DNA from: Brevundimonas vesicularis
Lineage (GTDB): Bacteria; Pseudomonadota; Alphaproteobacteria; Caulobacterales; Caulobacteraceae
Length of the DNA: 64,000 bases
Assembly (NCBI RefSeq): GCF_027105095.1
Contig: NZ_CP114278.1
Location: forward strand, 2,480,001-2,544,000
Direction: 5' to 3'
Below the pieces are notes generated by a model. That model made no database searches and had not been told where the DNA came from. It worked only from the letters and a program-made list of their open reading frames with translations. The translations under genes were made by a program, and so were the position numbers. How positions within the stretch are numbered: the stretch's first letter is position 1; each line of letters begins with the position of its first letter. This document shows positions 7,311-15,424 of this stretch, piece by piece.

Positions 7311-8933
7311 ATGCCGACCATCGAGACCCTTTCCGAGCGTCCAAAGCCGGTTGCACCGACGACTCTCGGCTGCGAGGTTCTGGCGCGTTTCGAACGCGAG
7401 CCGGATACGCTGGTCATTCCCGTGGTGGATGGCGACCGTCCCGTCGGCCTGGTCGAACGCACCGCCTTCCTTCAGAAAATCGCCGCCCGCTTCGGCCACG
7501 CCCTTTACGATCTTCGCCCCATCACCGTCGCCATGGATGCCGAGCCGGCTGTGGTCGAGGGCGGCGTCCGCATCGACGCCTTTTGCGACATCATGCTGAA
7601 GGGCGGTCCGGCCGCCCTGCTGCGCGGCTTCATCGTCACGAAGAACGGCGCCGATTGGGGCGTGGGCACCGCCGCCACCCTGTTGCAGGCCGTCAACACG
7701 CGTCAGCGCCAGCAGAATGCGGAACTGGCTGAACAGGCCGCGATCCTCAGCGACACCCGCGCCCAGGCCATCGCCGCCGCCCGCGCCAAGAGCCAGTTCC
7801 TGGCCATCATGAGTCACGAACTGCGCACGCCGATGAACGGCGTCCTGGCCGTAGCCGAACTGCTGCGCCGTCAGCCGTTGAATACGGCGGCCCAGGCGCA
7901 CGTCCAGACCATCATGGACTCGTCCGAGACCTTGCTGCGCATCCTTCAGGACGCGGTGGACCTGTCCAAGGCCGAGGCCGGCGAGCTGGAGCTGAAGACC
8001 GAGCCGACCGCCCTGCGCGCCGTCATGGACGACATTCAGTCGATGTGGGAGCCGCGCGCCTCTCAGGACGGCGTGACCCTGCTCGTCGGCTATGAAGGCG
8101 ACACCGAACTGGCGGCCGTCATCGACGGCATGCGCCTGAAGCAGGTGTTCAACAACCTGATCGGCAATGCGCTGAAGTTCGCCCGCAACGGCGTGGTCGA
8201 GGCGGGCCTCAAGGCCTGGGTCGAGGGCGACCGCATTCGTATGGAAGCCCGCATTCGCGACGACGGCCCGGGCGTCGAGCCAGAACGCGTCGATTCCATC
8301 TTCGAGCCCTTCGTTCACGGCTCCGGCCCCGACGGCGCCGGCCTGGGTCTGTCGATCTGTCGTCAGGTGATCGACCGCATGAACGGCCGAATCTGGGCCG
8401 AGAACAACAAGGGTCGCGGCGCGACCTTCGCCTTCGATCTGACGGCGCCCCGCGCCGTGATCGAGGTGGAGGCGCCATCCAATGTGTCGGACCTGTCGGG
8501 CCTCGATTTGAAATCCGCGCCGCACATCCTGATCGTCGACGACAACGCCACCAACCGCGTCGTCGCCCAGGCGCTGTGCGAGATGTTCGGCTGCAGCTCC
8601 GAACTGGCCGAAGACGGCCTCGAGGCGCTTCAGGCCGTTCAGGAGAGCCGCTACGACCTGGTCCTGATGGACATCAAGATGCCCCGGATGGACGGGGTTC
8701 AGGCCACGCAGGCCATTCGCGCCCTGCCCGGGGCCGTCGGTCGCGTGCCGATCGTCGCCCTGACCGCGAATGCGGACCCCGAAGACGCCAAACACTATCT
8801 CTCGATCGGCATGGCCGCCGTCGTTGAAAAGCCCATCAAGCCCGAACGCCTGCGGATGGCGATGAACGCCGCAATCTCCGCCGCTCACGAAAGCGCACAA
8901 GAGCAGGACCAATCCGGTCGCGCCGTCGCCTGA
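7311..8933 (+). CDS. hybrid sensor histidine kinase with CBS-like N-terminal domain
   Basis: A 540-residue cytoplasmic kinase with no membrane segment. Residues about 10-125 look like paired CBS modules (VIPVVDGDRPVGLVERTAF, FIVTKNGADWGVGTAATLL). A short coiled coil leads to the HisKA domain (SHELRTP, H169), then HATPase_c (NNLIGNALKFA, DDGPGV, GAGLGLSICRQV) and a C-terminal receiver (ILIVDDN, D454 in LVLMDIKMP, Lys in VEKPIKP). Such kinases usually pass phosphate onward through a phosphotransferase; none is adjacent. CBS pairs often bind adenine nucleotides, so the input may be energy status. It ends 3 bp from the convergent exonuclease gene. Confidence 0.92.
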   Translation: MPTIETLSERPKPVAPTTLGCEVLARFEREPDTLVIPVVDGDRPVGLVERTAFLQKIAARFGHALYDLRPITVAMDAEPAVVEGGVRIDAFCDIMLKGGPAALLRGFIVTKNGADWGVGTAATLLQAVNTRQRQQNAELAEQAAILSDTRAQAIAAARAKSQFLAIMSHELRTPMNGVLAVAELLRRQPLNTAAQAHVQTIMDSSETLLRILQDAVDLSKAEAGELELKTEPTALRAVMDDIQSMWEPRASQDGVTLLVGYEGDTELAAVIDGMRLKQVFNNLIGNALKFARNGVVEAGLKAWVEGDRIRMEARIRDDGPGVEPERVDSIFEPFVHGSGPDGAGLGLSICRQVIDRMNGRIWAENNKGRGATFAFDLTAPRAVIEVEAPSNVSDLSGLDLKSAPHILIVDDNATNRVVAQALCEMFGCSSELAEDGLEALQAVQESRYDLVLMDIKMPRMDGVQATQAIRALPGAVGRVPIVALTANADPEDAKHYLSIGMAAVVEKPIKPERLRMAMNAAISAAHESAQEQDQSGRAVA

Positions 8934-8936
8934 TCC

Positions 8937-9956
8937 TCAGTCCGGACGAACGTCCAGCGCCTCTTCGTCCTCTTCGTCATAGCCGACCAGTCGCAGGGCC
9001 CTCGCCTTCTGGCCGTTGATCTCGGCCCAGCGCAGCAGGCCCTCCTCGCGGCCGTGAGTGATCCAGATTTCCTCCGGCTTGATCTCGGTGAAGGTCGCGG
9101 TCAGTTCGTTCCAGTCGGCATGGTCCGACACGACCAACGGCAGTTCCACACCGCGCTGCCGCGCCCGCGCCTTCACTCCCATCCAGCCTGAAGCAAAGGC
9201 CGTGACCGGATCGGCGAACCGACGCGCCCATCGATCCTGGATGGCCGACGGCGGTGCGATGGCGACCTCGCCGCCCAGCGCATTCTTGGGCAGCGCCAGC
9301 GGGCCCAAGTCGACCCCTTCTCTCTCGTACAGGCCGTTCAGCCGCTCCAGCGCACCGTGAACATAGATGGTGCGGTCCCATCCGGCCTCGCGCAGCAGGC
9401 GGATGATCCGCTGCGCCTTGCCCAGCGCATAGGCGCCGACCAGATGCGCCCGTTCGGGAAACTGCCCCAGCGACCGCACCAGCCGCCCGACTTCCTCCTC
9501 CGCCGGCGGATGGCTGAAGACCGGCAGTCCGAACGTCGCCTCCGAAATGAAGACGTGACACGGCACAGGCTCGAACGGCGCACAGGTCGGATCGCGGCGG
9601 CGCTTATAGTCGCCGGACACCACCATGATCAGCCCCTTCCAGCGCACCTCGACCTGGGCCGAGCCCAGCACATGGCCGGCGGGCGCCAATCTGAGATCGA
9701 CCCCATTGATCGCCGTCGCCTCGCCATACTCCACCGATTGGGGCTGCAGCGTGAAATCCGCGCCATAACGTTCAGCCATGATCGCCAAGGTCTGGCGCGT
9801 CGCGAGCACCGCCCCGTGACCGGCGCGCGCGTGGTCGGCATGGCCGTGCGTGATGACGGCGCGATCCACCGGCCGAACCGGGTCGATGTAGAAATCTCCC
9901 GGAGGACAGTAGAGCCCGGCGGGCGTGGGATGCAGCAGGTCTTCGGGTCGGATCAT
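8937..9956 (-). CDS. ligase-associated DNA exonuclease (metallo-beta-lactamase / beta-CASP fold)
   Basis: A 339-residue protein with the metallo-beta-lactamase metal motif THGHADHARAGHG, APAGHVLGSAQV and a late VVSDHADWNEL His motif. TPAGLYCPPGDFYIDPVRPVDRAVITHG is typical of the bacterial Lhr/ligase-associated exonuclease family. The start at 9956 (MIRPEDLLHPT) matches family length; a longer frame to 10199 overlaps the divergent thioesterase. In many bacteria it sits with an ATP-dependent DNA ligase, a helicase and a phosphoesterase; none is present here. Confidence 0.92.
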   Translation of the reverse strand: MIRPEDLLHPTPAGLYCPPGDFYIDPVRPVDRAVITHGHADHARAGHGAVLATRQTLAIMAERYGADFTLQPQSVEYGEATAINGVDLRLAPAGHVLGSAQVEVRWKGLIMVVSGDYKRRRDPTCAPFEPVPCHVFISEATFGLPVFSHPPAEEEVGRLVRSLGQFPERAHLVGAYALGKAQRIIRLLREAGWDRTIYVHGALERLNGLYEREGVDLGPLALPKNALGGEVAIAPPSAIQDRWARRFADPVTAFASGWMGVKARARQRGVELPLVVSDHADWNELTATFTEIKPEEIWITHGREEGLLRWAEINGQKARALRLVGYDEEDEEALDVRPD

Positions 9957-10041
9957 CTTGCGGTAACGCTCTCGACGCCGTCGGGGCGCCGCCCCATAGA
10001 GGATGACCCCGAAAATCGGCGCAACAGGTTCAGTCCGCACG

Positions 10042-10503
10042 ATGCACGAGAGTTTCCTGACCACCATTCTGCCGCAATTGGCCGCCGGCGCCGCCCACAC
10101 CGGCGCCTTGGGCTTCACCTTCGACGGGCTGCACGACGGCGAACCCCGGATCCGTGTGCCGTGGCGTGAAGATCTGGTCGGCGATCCCGACAGCGGCATC
10201 TTCGCTGGAGGGCTGGTGACGACCTTGCTGGATCATATCGGCGGCTTGGCCGTGTGGACCGCGATGGACGCTTTCCAGCCCATCGCCACCCTGGATTTGC
10301 GCGTCGACTACATGCGCGCGGCAAGGCCGCGTCAGGACCTGCTGGCGCAGGGCCTGTGCTTCCGACTGACGCCCAGCATCGCCTTCGTGCGCGCCTGGGC
10401 TTTCGAGGACGATCCCACCGACCCGGTCGCCGCAGCGCAAGCCGCCTATATCCTCAACCAGACCCGCGAGCGGGCGTCCCATGCAAAGGGAGCGGCGGCA
10501 TGA
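10042..10503 (+). CDS. PaaI-type hotdog thioesterase (first of tandem pair)
   Basis: A 153-residue single hotdog: GDPDSGIFAGGLVTTLLDHIGGLAVWTAM is the helix region and IATLDLRVDYMRAARPRQDLLAQG the core strands. The family hydrolyses aromatic or short acyl-CoA thioesters. The start MHESFLTTILPQ at 10042 fits the domain. Its stop overlaps the next gene's start as ATGA, so the two are probably translated together. Confidence 0.87.
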   Translation: MHESFLTTILPQLAAGAAHTGALGFTFDGLHDGEPRIRVPWREDLVGDPDSGIFAGGLVTTLLDHIGGLAVWTAMDAFQPIATLDLRVDYMRAARPRQDLLAQGLCFRLTPSIAFVRAWAFEDDPTDPVAAAQAAYILNQTRERASHAKGAAA

Positions 10504-10895
10504 CCGACGTCCTGAACCGCATGCCCTACGCCCGCTTTCTCGGCCTTCAAACCCTGGTCAGCGGCGACGAAGTCACCGTCATCATGCCATTCGACGATAA
10601 GCTGATCGGCAATCCGATGCTGCCCGCCCTGCACGGCGGATCGACGGCCGCCCTTCTGGAAATGACGGCGATGGCCCAGGTGGCGCTCAGCTTTCCTGGT
10701 CCGCGACTGCCCCGCCCGATCAATGTCACGGTGGCCTATCTGCGCACAGGCAGACCGATCGACGTCTTCGCCCGCGCTCGCATCAGCCGGGCGGGTCGTC
10801 GCGTGGCCCATGTGCATGCGGAGGCCTGGCAGGAAGAACGTCAACAGCCGATTGCGTCTCTCACCGCCCACTTCCTATTGGACAACCAGGACTGA
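10500..10895 (+). CDS. PaaI-type hotdog thioesterase (second of tandem pair)
   Basis: A 131-residue hotdog protein: MPYARFLGLQ, NPMLPALHGGSTAALLEMTAMAQVALSF and PRPINVTVAYLRTGRPIDVFARARISRAGRRVAHVHAEAW are PaaI-family phrases. The start at 10500 overlaps the previous stop. The HGG motif differs from the AGG motif of the first copy, so the two are diverged and could form a hetero-oligomer. Substrate unknown. Confidence 0.88.
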   Translation: MTDVLNRMPYARFLGLQTLVSGDEVTVIMPFDDKLIGNPMLPALHGGSTAALLEMTAMAQVALSFPGPRLPRPINVTVAYLRTGRPIDVFARARISRAGRRVAHVHAEAWQEERQQPIASLTAHFLLDNQD

Positions 10896-11017
10896 TCACC
10901 GCGCACTAAAGCGCTGATTCGCCTCTACTTCCCGTCTTCATTGCGTTTCGACGCCGTTCTTACGGCGGCGCTTCAACGCGCGATTGCCGAAATGGTAAAC
11001 ATTGCTCTACCAAACAA

Positions 11018-11035
11018 GGTTAAGACGTGATAACC
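11018..11035. promoter_or_regulatory. inverted repeat upstream of the 11073 gene
   Basis: GGTTA at 11018-11022 and TAACC at 11031-11035 form a short inverted repeat 38 bp before the start codon, in an AT-richer stretch likely to hold the promoter. It could be an operator half-site pair. It resembles but does not match the CtrA consensus TTAA-N7-TTAA. The rest of 10896-11072 shows nothing I can name. Confidence 0.25.
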
Positions 11036-11072
11036 ATAAGCTTCTTGTAAACCTGTCTTTGAGGGGCTTTCC

Positions 11073-11423
11073 ATGGACCGCACTGAAGTCGTCACCAGCG
11101 TTGCTGGCGATCTGCATGCCACCGAACTCGCGATCGACGCCGCGATCACCCAGGCGACCACGCTGGTTCAATCCTTCATCGGCGCTCGCGCCGCGCTTTC
11201 GCTGTCGCCTGTCTCCGGCACGGTTTCGCAAGCCAAGGCCATGGAAACCATCGCCGCCCTCTCGGCCGCGCGCGAGTCCATCGTGGCCTGCCACGCCGAG
11301 CTGCAAAAAGATCACCGCCGCCTCGGCTACGGCACCTATGCCGCCGGCCCTGTTGGCAAGCCGGATGACTGGCTGAATCCGCAGGAGCAGGTTCGTCCGC
11401 AAGGACATCTCCGCGTCGCGTGA
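11073..11423 (+). CDS. hypothetical helical protein
   Basis: A 116-residue soluble protein, mostly alpha-helical by composition (HATELAIDAAITQATTLVQSFIGARAALSLS, KAMETIAALSAARESIVACHAELQKDHRRLGYG). GAGGGG lies 6-7 bases before the ATG. No signal peptide. I do not recognise a named domain. The length and helix pattern suggest a small adaptor or bundle protein. A hairpin at 11480 separates it from the next gene. Confidence 0.7.
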   Translation: MDRTEVVTSVAGDLHATELAIDAAITQATTLVQSFIGARAALSLSPVSGTVSQAKAMETIAALSAARESIVACHAELQKDHRRLGYGTYAAGPVGKPDDWLNPQEQVRPQGHLRVA

Positions 11424-11479
11424 ATTCTTGGTAAGCTTAGCTTATCGAGATTTCAGTTTGATCTGACTTAGGCCATTAT

Positions 11480-11511
11480 CGCCTCCGCGCGTTCCTGCGC
11501 GGGGGCGATTT
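11480..11511 (+). terminator. hairpin: terminator or ribosome-site-masking stem
   Basis: CGCCTCCGCGC (11480-11490) pairs with GCGCGGGGGCG (11497-11507), one G-U pair, 6-base loop, then ATTTC. It may terminate the 11073 transcript. The 3' arm carries GGGGGCG, which is also the only purine-rich ribosome site before the ATG at 11515, so the hairpin could instead control that gene's translation. Confidence 0.55.
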
Positions 11512-11514
11512 CAC

Positions 11515-11958
11515 ATGGTGAACATGATCTACGCCGTCGTCGGCGCGGTATTCATGGTCGGTATGGCTCTTTTCGCCTTTTTGAAAGGCGGCAAGCCCGA
11601 ACGCTTCGGCGCAGCAGCCTATCTGTTCGCTTGGTTTGCGACGATCATCATGCAGGAGAACAGCGGTTTTCGTGGCGTCCCTCTAGGAATGTTCGTCATC
11701 GATCTGGCGCTTCTGTCTGCCTTCGTCGGTCTTTCGTGGAGGTATCGTGGATCCTGGCCTGTGTGGGCGAGCGGCCTGCAACTGATCATGGTGATGTCTC
11801 ACATCATGATCCTGACGGGACAGCCCGTGTCGGTGGCGTCCATCTATACCGTCATGAATTTCACCGGCTACCTCATCATCGGCTGCATCACAGCCGGGAC
11901 TTTCTGGGCTTGGCAAACCCGCAAGGCTGCAAACTTGAACATAGGTAGAAATTCCTAG
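11515..11958 (+). CDS. four-helix integral membrane protein of unknown function
   Basis: A 147-residue protein with four predicted membrane segments: about 4-24 (MIYAVVGAVFMVGMALFAFL), 33-48, 58-75 and 83-100, with a further hydrophobic stretch 105-130. Short loops, no catalytic motif. The base composition is more AT-rich than neighbours, with codons such as ATT and TTT used freely. The start is preceded by a hairpin containing the ribosome site. I do not recognise the family. Confidence 0.68.
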   Translation: MVNMIYAVVGAVFMVGMALFAFLKGGKPERFGAAAYLFAWFATIIMQENSGFRGVPLGMFVIDLALLSAFVGLSWRYRGSWPVWASGLQLIMVMSHIMILTGQPVSVASIYTVMNFTGYLIIGCITAGTFWAWQTRKAANLNIGRNS

Positions 11959-12000
11959 TACCTTGCCGTATTCTCGCGAAGAATCAGTCGCTGGAACACG

Positions 12001-12636
12001 ATGCCGCTATCCCACGCCAAGCTCTGGAAGGCCGTCGACGCCTTGGCGCGGCGTGAGGGTCTGACGCCGTCGGGCTTGGCGCGACTGGCCGGTCTGGATG
12101 CGACGAGTTTCAATCCCTCAAAACGCTTCGGGCCCGGCGATCCGCCGCGTCCGCGCTGGCCCTCGACCGAGAGCATGACGCTGGTGCTTCAGGCGACGGG
12201 CCTGTCGCTGTCGGAGTTTGCGGTGTTGGCCGAAGACGCGCCTGAGGCGCCGATCAGCGTGCCCTTGCTGGGCCTCGCCAAGGCGGGTCAGGACGGTTTC
12301 TTCGACGACGCCGGCCTGCCGGTGGGCGAAGGCTGGGATCAGACGGACCTGCCGCGCGCCAAGGACACGCTCTTCAGCCTTCAGATCACCGGCGATTCGA
12401 TGTCGCCCCTCTATCGCGAAGGCGACCGCGTGATCGTGGATCAGGAAGCGACGCAGGTGCGGCGGGGCGATCGCGTCGTCGCCCGCCTGACCAGCGGAGA
12501 AACCGTGGCTAAGGAGGTCACCAGCCTGACCAGCCGAGCCGTCACCCTGGCCTCGATCAATCCCGACTATCCGCCCAGGATCGTGCCCCGACGTGAGATC
12601 GAATGGATGGCCCGCATCCTTTGGGTCAGTCAGTAA
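12001..12636 (+). CDS. S24-family (LexA/CI-like) helix-turn-helix regulator
   Basis: A 211-residue protein: N-terminal helix-turn-helix (about 5-75, LTPSGLARLAGLDATSFNPSKR) and a C-terminal S24 peptidase domain. The autocleavage parts are visible: an Ala95-Gly96 bond (LAKAGQDG), catalytic Ser133 (TGDSMSPL) and Lys171 (GETVAKEV). Such proteins act as self-cleaving repressors, often induced by RecA filaments. No phage genes are nearby, so it is probably a chromosomal regulator. The facing SH3 gene shares its terminator. Confidence 0.9.
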   Translation: MPLSHAKLWKAVDALARREGLTPSGLARLAGLDATSFNPSKRFGPGDPPRPRWPSTESMTLVLQATGLSLSEFAVLAEDAPEAPISVPLLGLAKAGQDGFFDDAGLPVGEGWDQTDLPRAKDTLFSLQITGDSMSPLYREGDRVIVDQEATQVRRGDRVVARLTSGETVAKEVTSLTSRAVTLASINPDYPPRIVPRREIEWMARILWVSQ

Positions 12637-12644
12637 AGCGCAGC

Positions 12645-12678
12645 AAAAACCCCGCCCGGCGAACCGGACGGGGCTTTC
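12645..12678. terminator. shared terminator between convergent genes
   Basis: Stem 12650-12659 / 12664-12673 with a 4-base loop. Read on the minus strand the single mismatch becomes a G-U pair and the stem is followed by five T, so it mainly ends the SH3 gene transcript, but it can serve both directions. Confidence 0.8.
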
Positions 12679-12696
12679 GATTAGGGCGCAGTGGAC

Positions 12697-13170
12697 TCAG
12701 TTAGCCGTGACGTAGTGGGCGTTCACCCAACCGCCGCCTGCGATCTGCACCCACTCGCCTTGCGAACCGATAGCGGTGAAGGGCTGGCCCGCCGACAGCG
12801 TGCCGGCTTGGCGATAGTTGGTGCCGGGGCCGCTGCGGATGCGCAGGTTCGACGAAGCGCGATACTGGGCGCCGCTGGACGCCGACGCAGCACGGGCGCG
12901 TTGCTGGTTGCAGCCGATATAGGAACCGGCGGCGGCGCCGGCGCCCGCGCCGACGATGGTGCCGGCCGTCCGCTCGTTGCGAGCGAGGTTCGACCCCACC
13001 ACGCCGCCGACGACGGCGCCGATCAGAGCGCCCGCACGTTGGCGACCGCCAGGGGCGTCACAGTTGGTCACGCCGTTGGCCTGAGCCTGGGCGGACATCG
13101 GGGCGGCGGTCACCATGGCGGCCAGAGCGGCAGCGGTGGCCAGACCGGTCTTGAAAATCTTGTTCGACAT
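12697..13170 (-). CDS. secreted SH3-domain protein with glycine-zipper segment
   Basis: A 157-residue protein. A signal peptide (about 1-30, ending SAQAQA) precedes a glycine-zipper-like segment (GALIGAVVGGVVGS ... GTIVGAGAGAAAGSYIG, about 47-85) and a C-terminal bacterial SH3 domain (SSNLRIRSGPGTNYRQAGTLSAGQPFTAIGSQGEWVQI, about 103-155). Bacterial SH3 domains often bind peptidoglycan. The start at 13170 has AGGAGAAG upstream; a longer frame to 13215 adds residues ahead of the signal. Likely an envelope protein. Confidence 0.88.
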   Translation of the reverse strand: MSNKIFKTGLATAAALAAMVTAAPMSAQAQANGVTNCDAPGGRQRAGALIGAVVGGVVGSNLARNERTAGTIVGAGAGAAAGSYIGCNQQRARAASASSGAQYRASSNLRIRSGPGTNYRQAGTLSAGQPFTAIGSQGEWVQIAGGGWVNAHYVTAN

Positions 13171-13247
13171 AACTCTTCTCCTGTCAGCGCGTTTGCCGAT
13201 GAGGGGAGAATGCACGGACGAAACTGAAGGCTCCCGGAGCTTCGCCG

Positions 13248-13664
13248 TTATTTTCCGTTCATCTTCGTTGCGCGTGCGGTTTGCCGGCGCGCCACCAGCC
13301 GCTTGGCCGCATCAATGTCGCGTTCGATCAGGTGTTTGCGTCGGGCGAACTGGAAGTCCAATACCCTCGCCCAGAGATGCAGCATGCGGTCATGCGAGAT
13401 GAAGACCGTCACGGCTTCGACGGGCGGGGGCGGCCCCCAGGCTTTGGCGAGCTCATCCAGGTGCTGGACGGTGGCGTCGTCCGTCATGGGTTCGCACCCG
13501 ACGATCCAGTCCCAGCTGCACAGCTCGGGCCGCCGCGTGATCAGATCAACCGTCGCTTCTAGCACCCGGTCGGCGGGGCCGGCGGAGGCTATGTCGACCA
13601 GCAGGATCTTATTCGTCTCGTCGATCTCGTAACGCAACGTCGCCCCTCCCCTGGCTCCGTCCAT
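13248..13664 (-). CDS. hypothetical protein, possibly STAS-like
   Basis: A 138-residue soluble protein. The first 100 residues (LRYEIDETNKILLVDIASAGPADRVLEATVDLITRRPEL, WDWIVGCEPMTDDATVQHLDELAKAW) alternate strands and helices in a way reminiscent of SpoIIAA/STAS-like folds, but I cannot confirm this. The C terminus is basic (RRKHLIERDIDAAKRLVARRQTARATK). It lies 36 bp downstream of lysS on the same strand and may be read through from it. Confidence 0.62.
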   Translation of the reverse strand: MDGARGGATLRYEIDETNKILLVDIASAGPADRVLEATVDLITRRPELCSWDWIVGCEPMTDDATVQHLDELAKAWGPPPPVEAVTVFISHDRMLHLWARVLDFQFARRKHLIERDIDAAKRLVARRQTARATKMNGK

Positions 13665-13684
13665 CCAAGAATGGCATCACTCAA

Positions 13685-13709
13685 CAACCCTGACGAAGCG
13701 TCAAGGTTG
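13685..13709 (-). terminator. possible hairpin at lysS stop codon
   Basis: Arms 13685-13695 and 13699-13709 form an 11-bp stem with one G-U pair on the minus strand; the lysS stop codon lies in it. No clear T-run follows, so termination would be weak. Confidence 0.3.
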
Positions 13710-15383
13710 CGCCAGCTCTCCGTTCGCCCCCGCCTCGATCAGGGCGATCGTCTGCGGCAGGCCGTAGATGGCGGCGAACGAACCGAAACGCGGCCCTTGG
13801 TTGGCGCCCAGCAGCACCTCGTAGAGCGCGCCGAACCACGCCCGCAGCGGCTCGAACGCATGCGCCTTGCCGACCGCATAGACCTCGTTCTGGATCAGCT
13901 CGCCATCGGTGGTGTCGGCCGGCAGGGCCTTCAGCCGTTCGGCCAGGTCCAGCAGCGCCGCCTTCTCCTTGTCGTCCGGCAGGCGATAGGACTTCGAGGG
14001 CTTCACGAAGTCCTCGTAGTAGTTCAGCGCGTGGTCCATCAGCCGGTCCAGCAGGGGCTCGTTCTGCGGCGTCGCGTCAGGCAGGTATTTGGCGAAATAG
14101 GCCCACAGCTGGTCCTTGGTCGAGGCGTTGGCCACGCCGACCAGGTTCAGAAGCAGGGCGAAGGACACCGGCGATGTGTGGGTCGGCGGATCGCCTGCGT
14201 GGATCGACCAGACGGCGTTGTCGATCCGCTTGGCCGGCTCCTGGGTCTTGTAGCTTTCGATGAAGGCCAGATAGTCGTCGATGGCGCGCGGGATGACGTT
14301 GAAGTGCAGGCTCTTGGCCGACTTCGGCGACTGGAACATGTACCACGACAGGCTCTCGGGCGTGCCGTAGCGCAGCCACTCGTCCATCGTCAGGCCGTTG
14401 CCCTTGGACTTGGAGATCTTCTTGCCCTCGATGTCGAGGAAGAGCTCGTAGTTGAAGCCCTCAGGAGGTGTGCCGCCCAACGCGCGGCAGACCTTGGAGC
14501 TTTCGCGCACGCTCTCGATCAGGTCCTTGCCCGACATCTCGTAGTCGATGTCCAGCGCGACCCAGCGCATGGCCCAGTCGGGCTTCCACTGCAGCTTCAC
14601 ATGGCCGCCCGTGACCGGCGCCTCGGTGCGGTTGCCCGGTTCGCCGGCGGGGTCTTCGAAGGTGATGGTGCCCTTCTCGACGTTGCGCGCCAGGGTCGGG
14701 ACCTGCAGCACATGGCCGGTGATCGGGCTGATGGGCAGGAAGGGCGAATAGGTGGCGCGGCGCTCCTCGCCCAGGGTCGGCAGCATGATGGCCTGGACCG
14801 CGTCGAACCGTTCCAGCAGCGTCAGCAGCGTCGCGTCGAACCGGCCCGACTTGTAGGTCTCGGTCGAGGACATGAACTCATAATCGAAGCCGAAGCTGTC
14901 GAGGAAGGCGCGCAGGCGGGCGTTGTTGTGCGCGCCGAAGCTATCGTGGGTGCCGAAGGGATCGCGCACCCGCGTCAGGGACAGGTGCAGGTCCTCGCGC
15001 AGCATCTCCGGGTTCGGCACGCCCTCCGGCACCTTGCGCAGGCCGTCCATGTCGTCGGAGAAGGCGATCAGGCGCGTGGGCCAGTGGTCGCCGGTCAGGG
15101 CGCGAAAGGCGTTGCGCACCATGGTGGTGCGGGCGACCTCGCCGAAGGTGCCCATGTGCGGCAGGCCCGACGGGCCGTAGCCGGTCTCCAGGACCACCGG
15201 GCGTTGCAGGGCGGGAAAGGCCGCCAGGGCTTCATCCGCCTTGCCGGCGTCGATCAGGGCGCGCGCTTCGGCTCGCTCGGTCTCGCCCAGCCGTTTCTTC
15301 AGAACATGGGCCAGCAGGTTGCGGGCTTGTTCGAAGGGCCAGGACTTGGCCTCGCGGGCGAGGGTTTCGAGGTTCTGAAGCAT
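13701..15383 (-). CDS. lysS: class I lysyl-tRNA synthetase
   Basis: A 560-residue class I LysRS, the archaeal-type enzyme also found in many alphaproteobacteria. The HIGH-equivalent is GPSGLPHMGT (about residues 70-79) and the KMSKS loop is KISKSKGN. LETGYGPSGLPHMGTFGEVARTTMVRNAF and IAFSDDMDGLRKVPEGVPN are diagnostic. It charges tRNA-Lys. The start gives full family length. The opposite-strand frame over the same region is a codon-bias shadow. RidA lies 41 bp upstream on the same strand. Confidence 0.97.
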   Translation of the reverse strand: MLQNLETLAREAKSWPFEQARNLLAHVLKKRLGETERAEARALIDAGKADEALAAFPALQRPVVLETGYGPSGLPHMGTFGEVARTTMVRNAFRALTGDHWPTRLIAFSDDMDGLRKVPEGVPNPEMLREDLHLSLTRVRDPFGTHDSFGAHNNARLRAFLDSFGFDYEFMSSTETYKSGRFDATLLTLLERFDAVQAIMLPTLGEERRATYSPFLPISPITGHVLQVPTLARNVEKGTITFEDPAGEPGNRTEAPVTGGHVKLQWKPDWAMRWVALDIDYEMSGKDLIESVRESSKVCRALGGTPPEGFNYELFLDIEGKKISKSKGNGLTMDEWLRYGTPESLSWYMFQSPKSAKSLHFNVIPRAIDDYLAFIESYKTQEPAKRIDNAVWSIHAGDPPTHTSPVSFALLLNLVGVANASTKDQLWAYFAKYLPDATPQNEPLLDRLMDHALNYYEDFVKPSKSYRLPDDKEKAALLDLAERLKALPADTTDGELIQNEVYAVGKAHAFEPLRAWFGALYEVLLGANQGPRFGSFAAIYGLPQTIALIEAGANGELAQP

Positions 15384-15424
15384 GGCGGCGGTTTGCAGTC
15401 TGCATCCCGCCCGGTCAACCGCGA

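Noticed and set aside
7284..8912. 542-codon open frame opposite the hybrid kinase
   Set aside because: Its composition is a codon-bias shadow; the plus strand carries all kinase motifs.
11021..11034. CtrA site upstream of the 11073 gene
   Set aside because: TTAA-N7-TAAC departs from TTAA-N7-TTAA in the second half; kept only as an inverted repeat.
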